From: UBA10438 sp964432155
GTDB lineage: Bacteria; Bacteroidota; Ignavibacteria; Kapaibacteriales; Kapaibacteriaceae
Length of the DNA: 40,561 nucleotides
NCBI GenBank assembly: GCA_964432155.1
Contig: CAYSMF010000018.1
Span: 1 to 40,561, forward strand
Direction: 5' to 3'
The notes under the pieces are model-generated. The model did not search any database and was not told the origin of the DNA. It saw only the letters and a list, made by a program, of their open reading frames with translations. Position 1 is the stretch's first letter, and each line of letters begins with the position of its first letter. Position numbers and translations under genes: made by a program. This document shows, one piece after another, positions 1 to 8,330 of the stretch.

Positions 1-24
1 ATTGCGTGCGATGTAGATTCGCAC

Positions 25-627
25 ATGAGCAATCCATGGGATGAGCGGTACGCATCTGCCGACTACGTGTATGGCACGGAGCCAAACGATTTCCTTCGTG
101 AGCAGGCACATCACATTGCGCCGGGTGGACGTGTGTTGTGCATTGCTGATGGTGAGGGACGCAATGGAGTGTATCTAGCCCGTCTGGGATATGATGTCAC
201 AAGCGTCGATGCGTCGCGAGTAGGTCTGGAAAAGGCCGCTGCACTTGCAGCCTCGCACAGTGTTTCAATAACGACTGTTCATGCGGATCTCGCAGACTTC
301 GACTTCGGCATCGAACAATGTGATGCCGTGGTGTCGATCTTCTGTCACCTTCCCCCGGAACTCCGTTCGCGCGTACACGCCGCAATTCCCGCATCACTCC
401 GTCGCAATGGTGTTGTGATCCTCGAGGCATACACGGTCGATCAGCTATCGCACCGGACTGGAGGACCACCGGTGCCAGAGCTGATGATGTCGGAAGATCA
501 GCTCAAACACGACTTCACATCGCTGCACGTCATTTCGTGCGGTGAATGTACACGAATGATTCACGAAGGCGCACTCCACAATGGTATGAGCGCCACCGTT
601 CAGTTGGTCGCACAACGAAAGGGATAG
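25..627 (+). CDS. Class I SAM-dependent methyltransferase (TehB-like)
   Basis: This is a 200-residue soluble protein with a Rossmann-type methyltransferase fold. The SAM-binding motif I is visible at about residues 38-50 (ADGEGRNGVYLA), followed by the acidic residue of motif II (VDAS, about 61-64), as in TehB-like and thiopurine-type methyltransferases. The start ATG at 25 puts the family's usual N-terminal WDERY segment at the front. The gene ends 4 nt before the arsenite methyltransferase gene, so the two are probably cotranscribed. The substrate cannot be read from the sequence. TehB relatives methylate tellurite or small thiol compounds, and a link to arsenic or metalloid methylation is suggested only by the neighbour. 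Confidence 0.85.
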   Translation: MSNPWDERYASADYVYGTEPNDFLREQAHHIAPGGRVLCIADGEGRNGVYLARLGYDVTSVDASRVGLEKAAALAASHSVSITTVHADLADFDFGIEQCDAVVSIFCHLPPELRSRVHAAIPASLRRNGVVILEAYTVDQLSHRTGGPPVPELMMSEDQLKHDFTSLHVISCGECTRMIHEGALHNGMSATVQLVAQRKG

Positions 628-631
628 CATC

Positions 632-1471
632 ATGGAAACAGCATCAGACATCAAAGAAATGGTTCGTTCGAAGTACGGCGAGATCGCTGCACAGTCGAAA
701 GAACAGAACGCTGCATCGTGCTGTGGCGCAGGCGAATGCTCCACAGTGGACTACACCATCTTCGCTGAAGATTACTCGAAGATGAAGGGCTATCTCGCAG
801 ATGCCGACCTTGCTCTCGGTTGCGGCGTGCCAACCGAGTTTGCGCAAATCCATGAGGGCGACGTTGTTGTCGATCTTGGATCAGGCGCAGGCAACGATGC
901 CTTTGTTGCTCGTGCGATCACGGGAGAATCAGGTAAGGTGATCGGCATCGATATGACGCCACAGATGATCGACAAGGCTCGCGAAAACGCCGATAAGCTG
1001 GGCTTCAACAATGTTGAGTTCCGACTCGGCGATATCGAGAACATCCCGATCGCTGCAAACCGCGCCGACGTTGTCATTAGCAACTGCGTGCTCAACCTTG
1101 TGCCGGATAAGCGTCGCGCCTTCGAAGAGATGTATCGCATTCTCAAGCCAGGTGGACATTTCAGTGTGAGCGATGTGGTGCTCAATGGCGAGCTGCCGGA
1201 CGGACTCCGCAATGACGCCGAGATGTACGCTGGTTGCGTCTCTGGAGCAATTCAAATGGACACCTACTTGCACCTCCTACACGATGTCGGCTTCACCACG
1301 ATCACCGTGCAGAAGCAGAAGACCATCGAACTACCAGACGACATTCTCGCGAACTACCTCACCGCAGAGGAAATCGCTACGATGCGCGCCGGACAGACAG
1401 GCATCCTGAGTATCACGGTCTACGGTGAAAAGCCTGCATCAACCTGCGCTCCAGGAGCTGGTTGCTGCTAA
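632..1471 (+). CDS. arsM: Arsenite S-adenosylmethionine methyltransferase
   Basis: ArsM methylates As(III) with SAM to mono-, di- and trimethyl arsenicals. The 279-residue length is typical of the short bacterial type. Motif I is DLGSGAGND at about 81-89. The conserved cysteines are in place: LGCG (C64), SNCVLN (C152) and AGCVSG (C202), matching the As(III)-binding triad of characterised ArsM enzymes, with further Cys clusters at the N-terminus (C30, C31, C36) and the extreme C-terminus (ending GCC). The gene follows another methyltransferase after a 4-nt gap. Its stop codon TAA overlaps the stop codon of the convergent beta-helix gene by 3 nt. No arsR or arsenite pump gene is visible in the window. 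Confidence 0.93.
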   Translation: METASDIKEMVRSKYGEIAAQSKEQNAASCCGAGECSTVDYTIFAEDYSKMKGYLADADLALGCGVPTEFAQIHEGDVVVDLGSGAGNDAFVARAITGESGKVIGIDMTPQMIDKARENADKLGFNNVEFRLGDIENIPIAANRADVVISNCVLNLVPDKRRAFEEMYRILKPGGHFSVSDVVLNGELPDGLRNDAEMYAGCVSGAIQMDTYLHLLHDVGFTTITVQKQKTIELPDDILANYLTAEEIATMRAGQTGILSITVYGEKPASTCAPGAGCC

Positions 1472-3186
1472 AGGGGCCGCTCGCGCACGATCGAGATCCG
1501 CGAATCAGTGAGCTGCAACACGTGTCCTGTATGTGGATCAAGCTGACGTGTGTAGAGCAGAGTGCCGTTGAATGTGAATACATCCACAAGCCGAGCATAG
1601 GGCGTTGGATGAAGATACAGTGACGGACCTGTCACGAGGTGAATGCGTTGATGCGCGCATTTCGCGTTGTCCTCATCCACACCAACGTCAACAAGCTCTT
1701 CAAATGCTCCAACGTTAGTCTCGACAAGTCCGCGGCGGAGACCTCGAGCGTCTTCGGTAATGCCGTCGAGCGCGCGTACGCGTCCGCGAAGTTTGGTAGT
1801 GACTTCCGGAAACAGTGACGCTGGTTCGGTTGTTGGCAGCCATGATGCCACAACGTTGTCGTTCGATACTTCGATGAACATCACGGACGCTGCCCAGTAG
1901 TTGCTTTCGTACGTAAACGCTGGACGTGCCTCAACCGGTGCGCGAACCCACCGTGTAGGCAGAATAACTGCCGGGTCTACACTGAATATGTTGTTCGCAA
2001 CCACAACGTTGCGAATAGTCCGATTGATGGGGAACGGCTGTGAGTACACCGCATTGACGAAGGAAACCGACGTGTTGCCAACGGTGGTCCACATCCCGAT
2101 ACACGTATTGTGTGCGAATCGAATGTTCTCGAGGATCTGTCGCTGGAGGAAGGACACTGTGCCTTCCCATATGTCGAGACATCCAGCCATGTTGATGAAC
2201 ACGTTGTTGTAGATGTCAATGTTCCGCGTTCGAAACTCGGTGATCGAACTGGTCCAGGCCTCTGTGCTAATCAGCACACCCACCATGCCACGTCGTCCCT
2301 GCGGGAACATCATCGTGTCCTTATTCGATCGGAGCACATTATTGCGCACAATGACGCTATCAGCAACATCGCAGTAGATGCCTGGTGCCCAGTTGTCTTC
2401 GATTGTCACTCCTTCAACAAGTACGCGTCGACTATTGTTGATACACACAGCCTCGCCCCAGTTACGTCCGATCCAGCAACCGCGTACCGTAACATCGCTA
2501 GCTCCGAAGAGCTTTACAGCACTGCCGAACTGACCGAGACTACCGCGATAGTTCATGGTGTTGGTGTTGAGCACGCGACAATTCACCACAGCCGTTGTGT
2601 CCGACATCGAGGATCCATCCTCTCCGATCAGAATGCCATGCGTGTACGTTGAGTCAATGGTGACGTTGCGAATGAGCACGTTGGTGGAGCGACGTGACCC
2701 AGTCCCGAGACGAATGCCGAACTGTCCGCTGCGTCGTATCGCGAGATTAGCAATCTCGATACCGGAACCAGAAGTCGTAATCACGCCATGTCCATTCGGC
2801 ATGGTAAGATCAACTGCGTCGAGAATAACATCGCCTTCACCCTCAAAGGACAGCTCGAGCCAGCGCACGCCATTCGGTCCGGCTACACGGTGATCACTAG
2901 CACTCTGAATGAACGGCTGCGTAAGTCGATACACACCCGACAACAAACGTATCGCGCATGCTACACGCCCGGTATCACTCTTCGTGAGCTCTTTGATTCG
3001 CAGCATTGCAGCTGCATACGTAGCCAACGGTCGCTCACGACTTCCATCGCCAGCATCACTACCTGCAGGATGGAGATAGACGCGAATGCGTGTTGCCGAA
3101 TCGCCAACGATGCGTGGAAAGGGTACATCAGCGTGTGCAGTGCTCAGGCCAACGACGAGGAGCAAGAGAACGAGGATGTGTCGCAT
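1468..3186 (-). CDS. Secreted right-handed parallel beta-helix protein
   Basis: This is a 572-residue secreted protein when started at the ATG at 3186; that start gives a clean signal peptide (MRHILVLLLLVVGLSTAHA) 23 nt after the upstream gene, while in-frame starts further up would add a charged extension. The mature part begins with the DAGDGSRERPLATYA pattern that opens many secreted beta-helix proteins, followed by repeated short V/I-R-N/D-N turns (about residues 130-430) typical of right-handed beta-helix repeats. Such folds often bind or cleave polysaccharides; no catalytic set is recognisable. The last ~60 residues (LHPTP, then a beta-rich FNGTL segment) resemble a degenerate T9SS sorting domain. 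It is the last gene of the minus-strand run. Confidence 0.8.
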   Translation of the reverse strand: MRHILVLLLLVVGLSTAHADVPFPRIVGDSATRIRVYLHPAGSDAGDGSRERPLATYAAAMLRIKELTKSDTGRVACAIRLLSGVYRLTQPFIQSASDHRVAGPNGVRWLELSFEGEGDVILDAVDLTMPNGHGVITTSGSGIEIANLAIRRSGQFGIRLGTGSRRSTNVLIRNVTIDSTYTHGILIGEDGSSMSDTTAVVNCRVLNTNTMNYRGSLGQFGSAVKLFGASDVTVRGCWIGRNWGEAVCINNSRRVLVEGVTIEDNWAPGIYCDVADSVIVRNNVLRSNKDTMMFPQGRRGMVGVLISTEAWTSSITEFRTRNIDIYNNVFINMAGCLDIWEGTVSFLQRQILENIRFAHNTCIGMWTTVGNTSVSFVNAVYSQPFPINRTIRNVVVANNIFSVDPAVILPTRWVRAPVEARPAFTYESNYWAASVMFIEVSNDNVVASWLPTTEPASLFPEVTTKLRGRVRALDGITEDARGLRRGLVETNVGAFEELVDVGVDEDNAKCAHQRIHLVTGPSLYLHPTPYARLVDVFTFNGTLLYTRQLDPHTGHVLQLTDSRISIVRERPL

Positions 3187-3209
3187 ATTAGCTCGCGAAC
3201 AGTGACGTG

Positions 3210-4049
3210 TCAGAACCGAAGCCCGTACCACACAACATTCGGCAATATCTGCACAGCTGGTGCGGGTAGGTGATACAAATGCAACACGCGTGCGATATCA
3301 CGCAGCCATGTGGGAAGATTTGGAATGCGATGAAGCTGCCAGTCGAGTGAGAGGACGATAACATGCTCGCCCCCTCCACGACCATCAAGATTGCGCACAG
3401 AGTGACCGATGGCAATGCCGAGCCAAGGGGGCAAGTATCGCTGCACCGAGCGTGGCGCTAGGTCGTGTACATTCATCGCGAGCCAGTGCGTTGTCGACGT
3501 GTAGTCGTCAATGATGGCGTTGTACGCCCCTTGTCGAAATGCATCAGATGGCCGGAACGATATCTGAAGGTCGAATGCACGTAGCGCAGGCACATAGTGT
3601 TTCGCCACAGGTAGAGCTGCACCTAGCGTGTTCGCTCCGATGTCGCCCCACGAGAAACCGTAGTCGCGTGAGTATCCATCACGGACCTCGATGTAGGTCT
3701 GGTACGTCATCGCAACGCCAAAGCCCCACCATGCGGCGGACGTCGAATCGAGTCCGCACCATCGCATAAGGTCACCGTACACCGTCGATGCCATAAACGC
3801 GAATGTAGCGTGACCGTACTTGTCGGCATTCAATGCGTATGAATAGTCTTGCGCAGTGTTGATGTGAAAGGGAACACGCTCACCCTTCCACCAGAGATCA
3901 TTCAAGATCCCATGTCCAACAACAAAGCCACCAACAGTTGCACCAGCAACTACGCCGAGACGAAGTGGATCGACGTGCGCTGAATCATCCTGTGCCGACA
4001 TGTGTGTGCCACATGCGAGTACGACAGCGATGAGCACGAAGGAACGCAT
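3210..4049 (-). CDS. DUF2279 family protein (YfiM-like)
   Basis: This is a 279-residue protein with a signal peptide (cleavage likely after THMSA). The family pattern is visible: a GVVAGATVGG-type small-residue segment, then DLWWKG, then NADKYGHATFAF with the conserved DKxGH motif at about residues 96-100, and WWGFG plus DGYSRDYGFSWGD-like elements. DUF2279 proteins are envelope proteins of Bacteroidota and Proteobacteria with no assigned biochemical function. The start codon overlaps the stop of the upstream barrel gene in a TAATG, so the two are translationally coupled and may act in the same envelope compartment. Confidence 0.82.
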   Translation of the reverse strand: MRSFVLIAVVLACGTHMSAQDDSAHVDPLRLGVVAGATVGGFVVGHGILNDLWWKGERVPFHINTAQDYSYALNADKYGHATFAFMASTVYGDLMRWCGLDSTSAAWWGFGVAMTYQTYIEVRDGYSRDYGFSWGDIGANTLGAALPVAKHYVPALRAFDLQISFRPSDAFRQGAYNAIIDDYTSTTHWLAMNVHDLAPRSVQRYLPPWLGIAIGHSVRNLDGRGGGEHVIVLSLDWQLHRIPNLPTWLRDIARVLHLYHLPAPAVQILPNVVWYGLRF

Positions 4050-5374
4050 TAGAGTTTCGCGACGATACCAAGGATTGCGCCGATGCGAAGCAGCTGACGG
4101 TTGACGCGTGTACCAGGAGGGAGGTTGATGTAGGCTGCGTACTCAGACGGAGGCGCACTATCAACGAATCCACCGCCGATGATTCCTCCAACAGTGATCT
4201 CGAGTGGATCCACTGCGAAGTTCCATCCAATCGTACCGTGATAGAGATCGTAATTCACAATCGCATTCGAAGCAGTCTCTGCCGCGCGTAGGAACGAACC
4301 ATCACGAATCAATGACATGTAGAACGATGTCCGATCGGTGATCTTCGTCTTCATTCCGATTGCAACATTGATGATTGCATAGCGGTTGATGACTTCACCG
4401 TAGGTGTAGATCGTATCTGGGACAATCGATCGGAATGGTGCAGGTGCAAGGGGCCTGTACGGATCGAGCCCGGAAAACCACTCAGCAGTGACGTAGATCG
4501 ATGTGGAGTTACTGCGCCATGTTGCACCAACGGCAATCGACATCGGTGTGCGATACTCCGCAGAGAGACTCCGCTGGCGATCTCCGTACAACGTTGACAT
4601 GGAATCACCGCTGTGCACGTACTGCGAGATTCGCGTCTCGCCACGCGTAGTGAACATGTGCAGAGCCGGGGTTGTAATCGTTACACCGATACTGAGCGGA
4701 CGTCCGTCGTAGTAGTATCCAAGTTTAGCGAGGACGCGCGCTGTGCCATATACTTCGTATTCGGTAAGACTCGCCGTCTCGGCTCGTCCGCTTGTGAGCG
4801 TCGCCGAAGTAAGCAATGATGAATACTCAGAGCTTACCGTCGAGACGTACGTTGTGATGCCGATTGCATGGACATGATCCAGCGTGCGCGACCATGTAAG
4901 CCCGAACCACGAGTCGTTGAGGTCGCGCAGGATTGTTCCGGATACGCTATACCCGGTGGCCGGACCAGTCTTACTTGTTGCAGTGCCGTCGAGGTCGAGC
5001 GATACATCAGTGCGCTTCAGATACGACAACACAAGTGATCGTGATCCGAAGAGTTGTATCGGAACATTAATAGCCACTAAGGTTGGTAGTGGCTCGGTGT
5101 TTCCTGAACGAAGGCGGAAGTCGTATTCCGTTGTCGAAATCGTCGACCTTGTCCAATTCAAGGTGATCGCAGACTGCACAGCGCTTGTATCTGGGTAGAG
5201 CGCAAGTGCACCTGGGTTGTAGTACGTCGATGAGAGGTCTGTGGTAGAACCCACGACGGCGCCGCCAAGCAACCACGATTGTGTACCGTACTGATTTGTC
5301 CAGTAGTGCGAGTCTTGCGCAACAAGCGACGTTACGCTTGCAACCAGCAGGATGATGCGGAGAACGAGATACAT
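4049..5374 (-). CDS. Outer-membrane beta-barrel protein, FadL/OmpP1-like
   Basis: This protein has 441 residues when started at the ATG at 5374, which gives a signal peptide (MYLVLRIILLVASVTSLVAQ) and lies 2 nt after the upstream stop. After the signal comes a GGAVVGS segment and then STYYNPGALAL, the hallmark N-terminal motif of FadL/OmpP1/TodX-type barrels (normally YYNPA). The rest alternates polar and hydrophobic residues with aromatic girdles, as expected for transmembrane strands. FadL proteins pass hydrophobic compounds across the outer membrane; the ligand here is unknown. PorV of T9SS also belongs to this superfamily, but I see no specific reason to call it PorV. Confidence 0.75.
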   Translation of the reverse strand: MYLVLRIILLVASVTSLVAQDSHYWTNQYGTQSWLLGGAVVGSTTDLSSTYYNPGALALYPDTSAVQSAITLNWTRSTISTTEYDFRLRSGNTEPLPTLVAINVPIQLFGSRSLVLSYLKRTDVSLDLDGTATSKTGPATGYSVSGTILRDLNDSWFGLTWSRTLDHVHAIGITTYVSTVSSEYSSLLTSATLTSGRAETASLTEYEVYGTARVLAKLGYYYDGRPLSIGVTITTPALHMFTTRGETRISQYVHSGDSMSTLYGDRQRSLSAEYRTPMSIAVGATWRSNSTSIYVTAEWFSGLDPYRPLAPAPFRSIVPDTIYTYGEVINRYAIINVAIGMKTKITDRTSFYMSLIRDGSFLRAAETASNAIVNYDLYHGTIGWNFAVDPLEITVGGIIGGGFVDSAPPSEYAAYINLPPGTRVNRQLLRIGAILGIVAKL

Positions 5375-5376
5375 CG

Positions 5377-5964
5377 TTACTCGTTGAGAATGGCAAATGA
5401 TTCCCAACCGCGAAGATCATAATGCCACCACTCGCTTGGGAGTACATCAAACCCCGCGTCATTCATGATGCGATCGAGGAGACGGCGATTCGCGAGGACA
5501 TGCTCAGGAAGATCAACAAAGGTTGCTGCCGCGCGCTCTGTGAACTCGTCGTAGCCCGTGCCCATGTCGAGCTCCGCGCCTGTGCTATCGCAGAGCGTCA
5601 GATCAACAGCGCACCCACGATTGTGGCGTGACCCCTTTGCTGGATCTGCGACGTATCGCTCGTCGGGTACAATGCTCCACATCAATCGCTGAATGCTCAA
5701 CGGACGGTATGCATCGTACACCTTCAGTTGCAACCCCTGTGCACGTGCTGCGCGCTGCGCAACAGCAAGCTGTTCGGCCATAGCACGGCGAGCATAGAGC
5801 GTATCGGTTGTGTAGAGGATGCGCTTCGTGAAGTTATCAGGAGTAGCGTACCGAACGTCGGTGAGGAGATCTGGTACGACGTCGTGAAGTCGAACCAGCA
5901 CGGTGTCGCGCGGTTCTGTCTCAAAGGTCATGGACATTACAGCTAGTACGAGAAACGAGAGCAT
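5377..5964 (-). CDS. ddpX: D-alanyl-D-alanine dipeptidase, VanX/DdpX family (M15D)
   Basis: The 195-residue protein carries the complete zinc-dipeptidase signature of the VanX family: DAYRP with the transition-state arginine (R87), SRHNRGCAVDL giving zinc ligands H114 and D121, and EWWHYD giving the catalytic E178 and third zinc ligand H181. The family hydrolyses D-Ala-D-Ala, either for vancomycin resistance or, as in DdpX, to recycle peptidoglycan-derived D-Ala. The first 16 residues are hydrophobic and may be a short signal peptide, which would suggest a periplasmic recycling role. No vanH, vanA or VanRS-like genes are nearby, so resistance is unlikely. It sits 13 nt after the serine hydrolase gene. 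Confidence 0.9.
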   Translation of the reverse strand: MLSFLVLAVMSMTFETEPRDTVLVRLHDVVPDLLTDVRYATPDNFTKRILYTTDTLYARRAMAEQLAVAQRAARAQGLQLKVYDAYRPLSIQRLMWSIVPDERYVADPAKGSRHNRGCAVDLTLCDSTGAELDMGTGYDEFTERAAATFVDLPEHVLANRRLLDRIMNDAGFDVLPSEWWHYDLRGWESFAILNE

Positions 5965-5977
5965 GCTCGAATCTACG

Positions 5978-7288
5978 TCACTGCTTTACAATCAGCGACC
6001 TCGAAGTTTTGGTTGCTGTTGACGACTCTACCATGTACACGCCCCCTGGCAGATCATTGACGTCGATCGATGGTGTCGAACCACTCCGCACGATACGTCC
6101 ATCAAGGGTCCGCACAATCACCGATGTACCTCGATGATGCAGAACATTGCTCACTGGGTTTGGCCATACGTTGGGAGTATTCTCACTCGCATCCTCGGAT
6201 ACCGATGTAGCGCAAGGCAACGCTGCGATGAGTTCCCACATCTGGCGGTCGTAGATGATCTGCATCGGTTCGCTTCCCGTTGGAGGGTTGCCCATGCGAA
6301 TGATCACCATGTTCTGACTTGGTATCACGTAGAGTTTTTGATCGTTCTTCCCGAGCCCCATGTACATATCCGAGGGGGCTTGCGGAATCATCGGACCCGG
6401 CAGAGATGCCTCGATACCAGGCAGCATCATGCGGTCCTTGCCATTCAACCAGAAGAGGTATCCGTAGGATGGATTGAGATTTTGCGACGTCGAGACCATA
6501 TCGGTGAAGTACGACTGATCGCGAATCACCGTGTCGCCATTCCATACGCCCCTTGCAAGGAGAAGCAGGCCGAACCGCGCCATTGAGCGAGGTACTGACC
6601 AAAGCACGCCATTGATGAATATGCCTCCCATTCCAATGCGTCGCGCAAGGTTCTGCGTGTAGTACGTCGTGAAGTTCATCTTCGACGCGGCAGCAACGAT
6701 GTCTTGCAGCTTAAGGTAGGCGGGGTTGTAGTAATCCCATATTGTTCCCGGAGCTGCACGATAGGTGAAGCAATCGGGTGTACGACAATCGGTATCGTCT
6801 GGACCTCTGCCCTCGACACCAGTCGTCATCGTAAGATGATGGCGCACAGTAATTGCATCTTCCTGCGCAGGCGTCATCATGCTCCATCCATTGCCGAGAT
6901 AGCGTGAACTCGGTGCATTGATGTCGAGGAGTTTCTGTTCCTGCGCAATGCCTGTGAGAGCAGCAGTGACAGTCTTTCCAGCCGATGCCCAATACCACAC
7001 ACTGTCGCGCTCGAACGTACCGAAGTACCACTCGCGAACAATCTTTCCATCCTTGAGAACGATGAATGCCTTGGTATAGGTCTGCTGCAGAAACGTATAC
7101 AGTGAGTCGATGCGGTCCTTGCACCAGTTCAGCTCATTCGGCGACATCGTTTCCCACACACCTGTGCTCTGTTCAGGTGGGAAGTACAGTTCTTGCGCCG
7201 AAGCCGATACGCTGATAACCATCGTGAGGAGAAGCGCTACATAGCGCTTACGGCTTGGCGTACTTTGGATTGGTGAGGTAGGCTTCAT
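5978..7288 (-). CDS. Secreted serine hydrolase (beta-lactamase/class C fold) with T9SS sorting domain
   Basis: This 436-residue protein has a signal peptide ending near SASA/Q (residue 31). The active-site SxxK motif is SAGK at 102-105 and the YxN motif is YYN at 186-188, which place it in the beta-lactamase/penicillin-binding-protein-like esterase family. After the catalytic domain (to about residue 365) comes a T9SS type A-like tail beginning NVWPNPVSN and ending in a DLPGGVYMV strand and SLIVKQ, so it should be exported through the outer membrane. The assigned ATG overlaps the upstream cytochrome gene by 41 nt; a non-ATG start a few codons downstream is possible. The substrate (peptidoglycan stem, ester or lactam) cannot be told. 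Confidence 0.85.
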   Translation of the reverse strand: MKPTSPIQSTPSRKRYVALLLTMVISVSASAQELYFPPEQSTGVWETMSPNELNWCKDRIDSLYTFLQQTYTKAFIVLKDGKIVREWYFGTFERDSVWYWASAGKTVTAALTGIAQEQKLLDINAPSSRYLGNGWSMMTPAQEDAITVRHHLTMTTGVEGRGPDDTDCRTPDCFTYRAAPGTIWDYYNPAYLKLQDIVAAASKMNFTTYYTQNLARRIGMGGIFINGVLWSVPRSMARFGLLLLARGVWNGDTVIRDQSYFTDMVSTSQNLNPSYGYLFWLNGKDRMMLPGIEASLPGPMIPQAPSDMYMGLGKNDQKLYVIPSQNMVIIRMGNPPTGSEPMQIIYDRQMWELIAALPCATSVSEDASENTPNVWPNPVSNVLHHRGTSVIVRTLDGRIVRSGSTPSIDVNDLPGGVYMVESSTATKTSRSLIVKQ

Positions 7289-8330
7289 CGGTGAGCGTCT
7301 TCAGGAATGCAACAAGATCTGCGACGTCAGACTCATTCAACCCAAGGCCAGGTTTAAGACTGAATTGGAGCAAGACGTCGACAGTTGATGATTGCTTCAC
7401 ACCCGATGAGTAGTGTCGCACAACTTCTTCAAGTGTCGTAAAGCGTCCATCATGCATGTAGGGGGCCGTCACTGCGATGTTGCGAAGAGTTGGAACCTTG
7501 AACTTTGCGCGGTCGTATGGATCGTTTGTCACGCGTTCACGTCCAATGTCCATGAACGACGCGTCGTCATCGAGTCCGTTATTCATGAAGCGATCATTCG
7601 TGAAGTTCGGTCCGCCATGACAGTGGAAGCACTCGCCTGACTTTACCTTACCCGTTGGATCGAACTCGCTGAAGAACAGATTCCGTCCGCGTTCTTCTTG
7701 CTCTGTAAATGATGCTTCGCCGCGCTGGACTTTATCCCACTTGCTGTTGCCGGAGACGACGGTGAGCATGAACTGCTCCATCGCAATACCCATGCGTTCG
7801 GTAGTGATTGTGTCCGAACCGAATGCGCGAATGAACTGATCACGATAGGCAGACTTTGACGAAAGTGTGCGGACAGCGTTCTCGAGCGTGTTATCCATCT
7901 CGAGTGTATCGATGATGGGATGGAGTGCTTGTTGACGGAGCGTCGACACGCGACCATCCCAGAAGAATCCGCGTCGGTGCCAACCAAGATTGACGATGGA
8001 CATTGCTTGTCGTGTTCCGGCCAAACCACGGATACCGATGCTATACTTTCGCTTGTCTGATAATCCGTCTGACTGGATGTGGCATGAAGCGCAACTCTGC
8101 GAACCGTCACGCGAGAGAGCTGGTTCGTAAAAAAGCATGCGTCCAAGTTCTACACGTTGCTGCGTGAGAGGATAGTCAGTTGGCAATGGCATGGATTGAA
8201 ATCCATACGGAAAGCTCGCTGGATCGACCACATATGGTGTTGGATCAAACTCCGGAGTTGGCACTGGTGCTGATGTGTTTGTACACGCCGCAAGAATGCA
8301 GGCGCACGCCAGGGGGAGAAGCAGTTTCAT
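7248..8330 (-). CDS. Diheme cytochrome c peroxidase/MbnH-MauG family lipoprotein (canonical copy)
   Basis: The 360-residue protein has a lipobox ending in LAAC16, so it should be an envelope lipoprotein. Two c-type heme sites are present: CASCH (C80, C83, H84) and CFHCH (C234, C237, H238). The conserved FFWDGR segment carries the inter-heme tryptophan (W124) of CcpA/MauG enzymes, and FKVPTLRNIAVTAPYMHDG marks the second-heme pocket. Family members reduce H2O2 (CcpA) or use bis-Fe(IV) chemistry to oxidise Trp residues of a partner protein (MauG, MbnH). Because the operon starts with an MbnP-like gene, an MbnH-like role (Trp to kynurenine) is the better hypothesis. Its start overlaps the second diheme gene by ATGA. 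Confidence 0.9.
   Translation of the reverse strand: MKLLLPLACACILAACTNTSAPVPTPEFDPTPYVVDPASFPYGFQSMPLPTDYPLTQQRVELGRMLFYEPALSRDGSQSCASCHIQSDGLSDKRKYSIGIRGLAGTRQAMSIVNLGWHRRGFFWDGRVSTLRQQALHPIIDTLEMDNTLENAVRTLSSKSAYRDQFIRAFGSDTITTERMGIAMEQFMLTVVSGNSKWDKVQRGEASFTEQEERGRNLFFSEFDPTGKVKSGECFHCHGGPNFTNDRFMNNGLDDDASFMDIGRERVTNDPYDRAKFKVPTLRNIAVTAPYMHDGRFTTLEEVVRHYSSGVKQSSTVDVLLQFSLKPGLGLNESDVADLVAFLKTLTDEAYLTNPKYAKP

Noticed and set aside
5377..5964. Vancomycin resistance gene
   Set aside because: The VanX-type dipeptidase has no vanH, vanA or regulator genes nearby, and outer-membrane bacteria are not vancomycin targets; a D-Ala recycling role is more likely.
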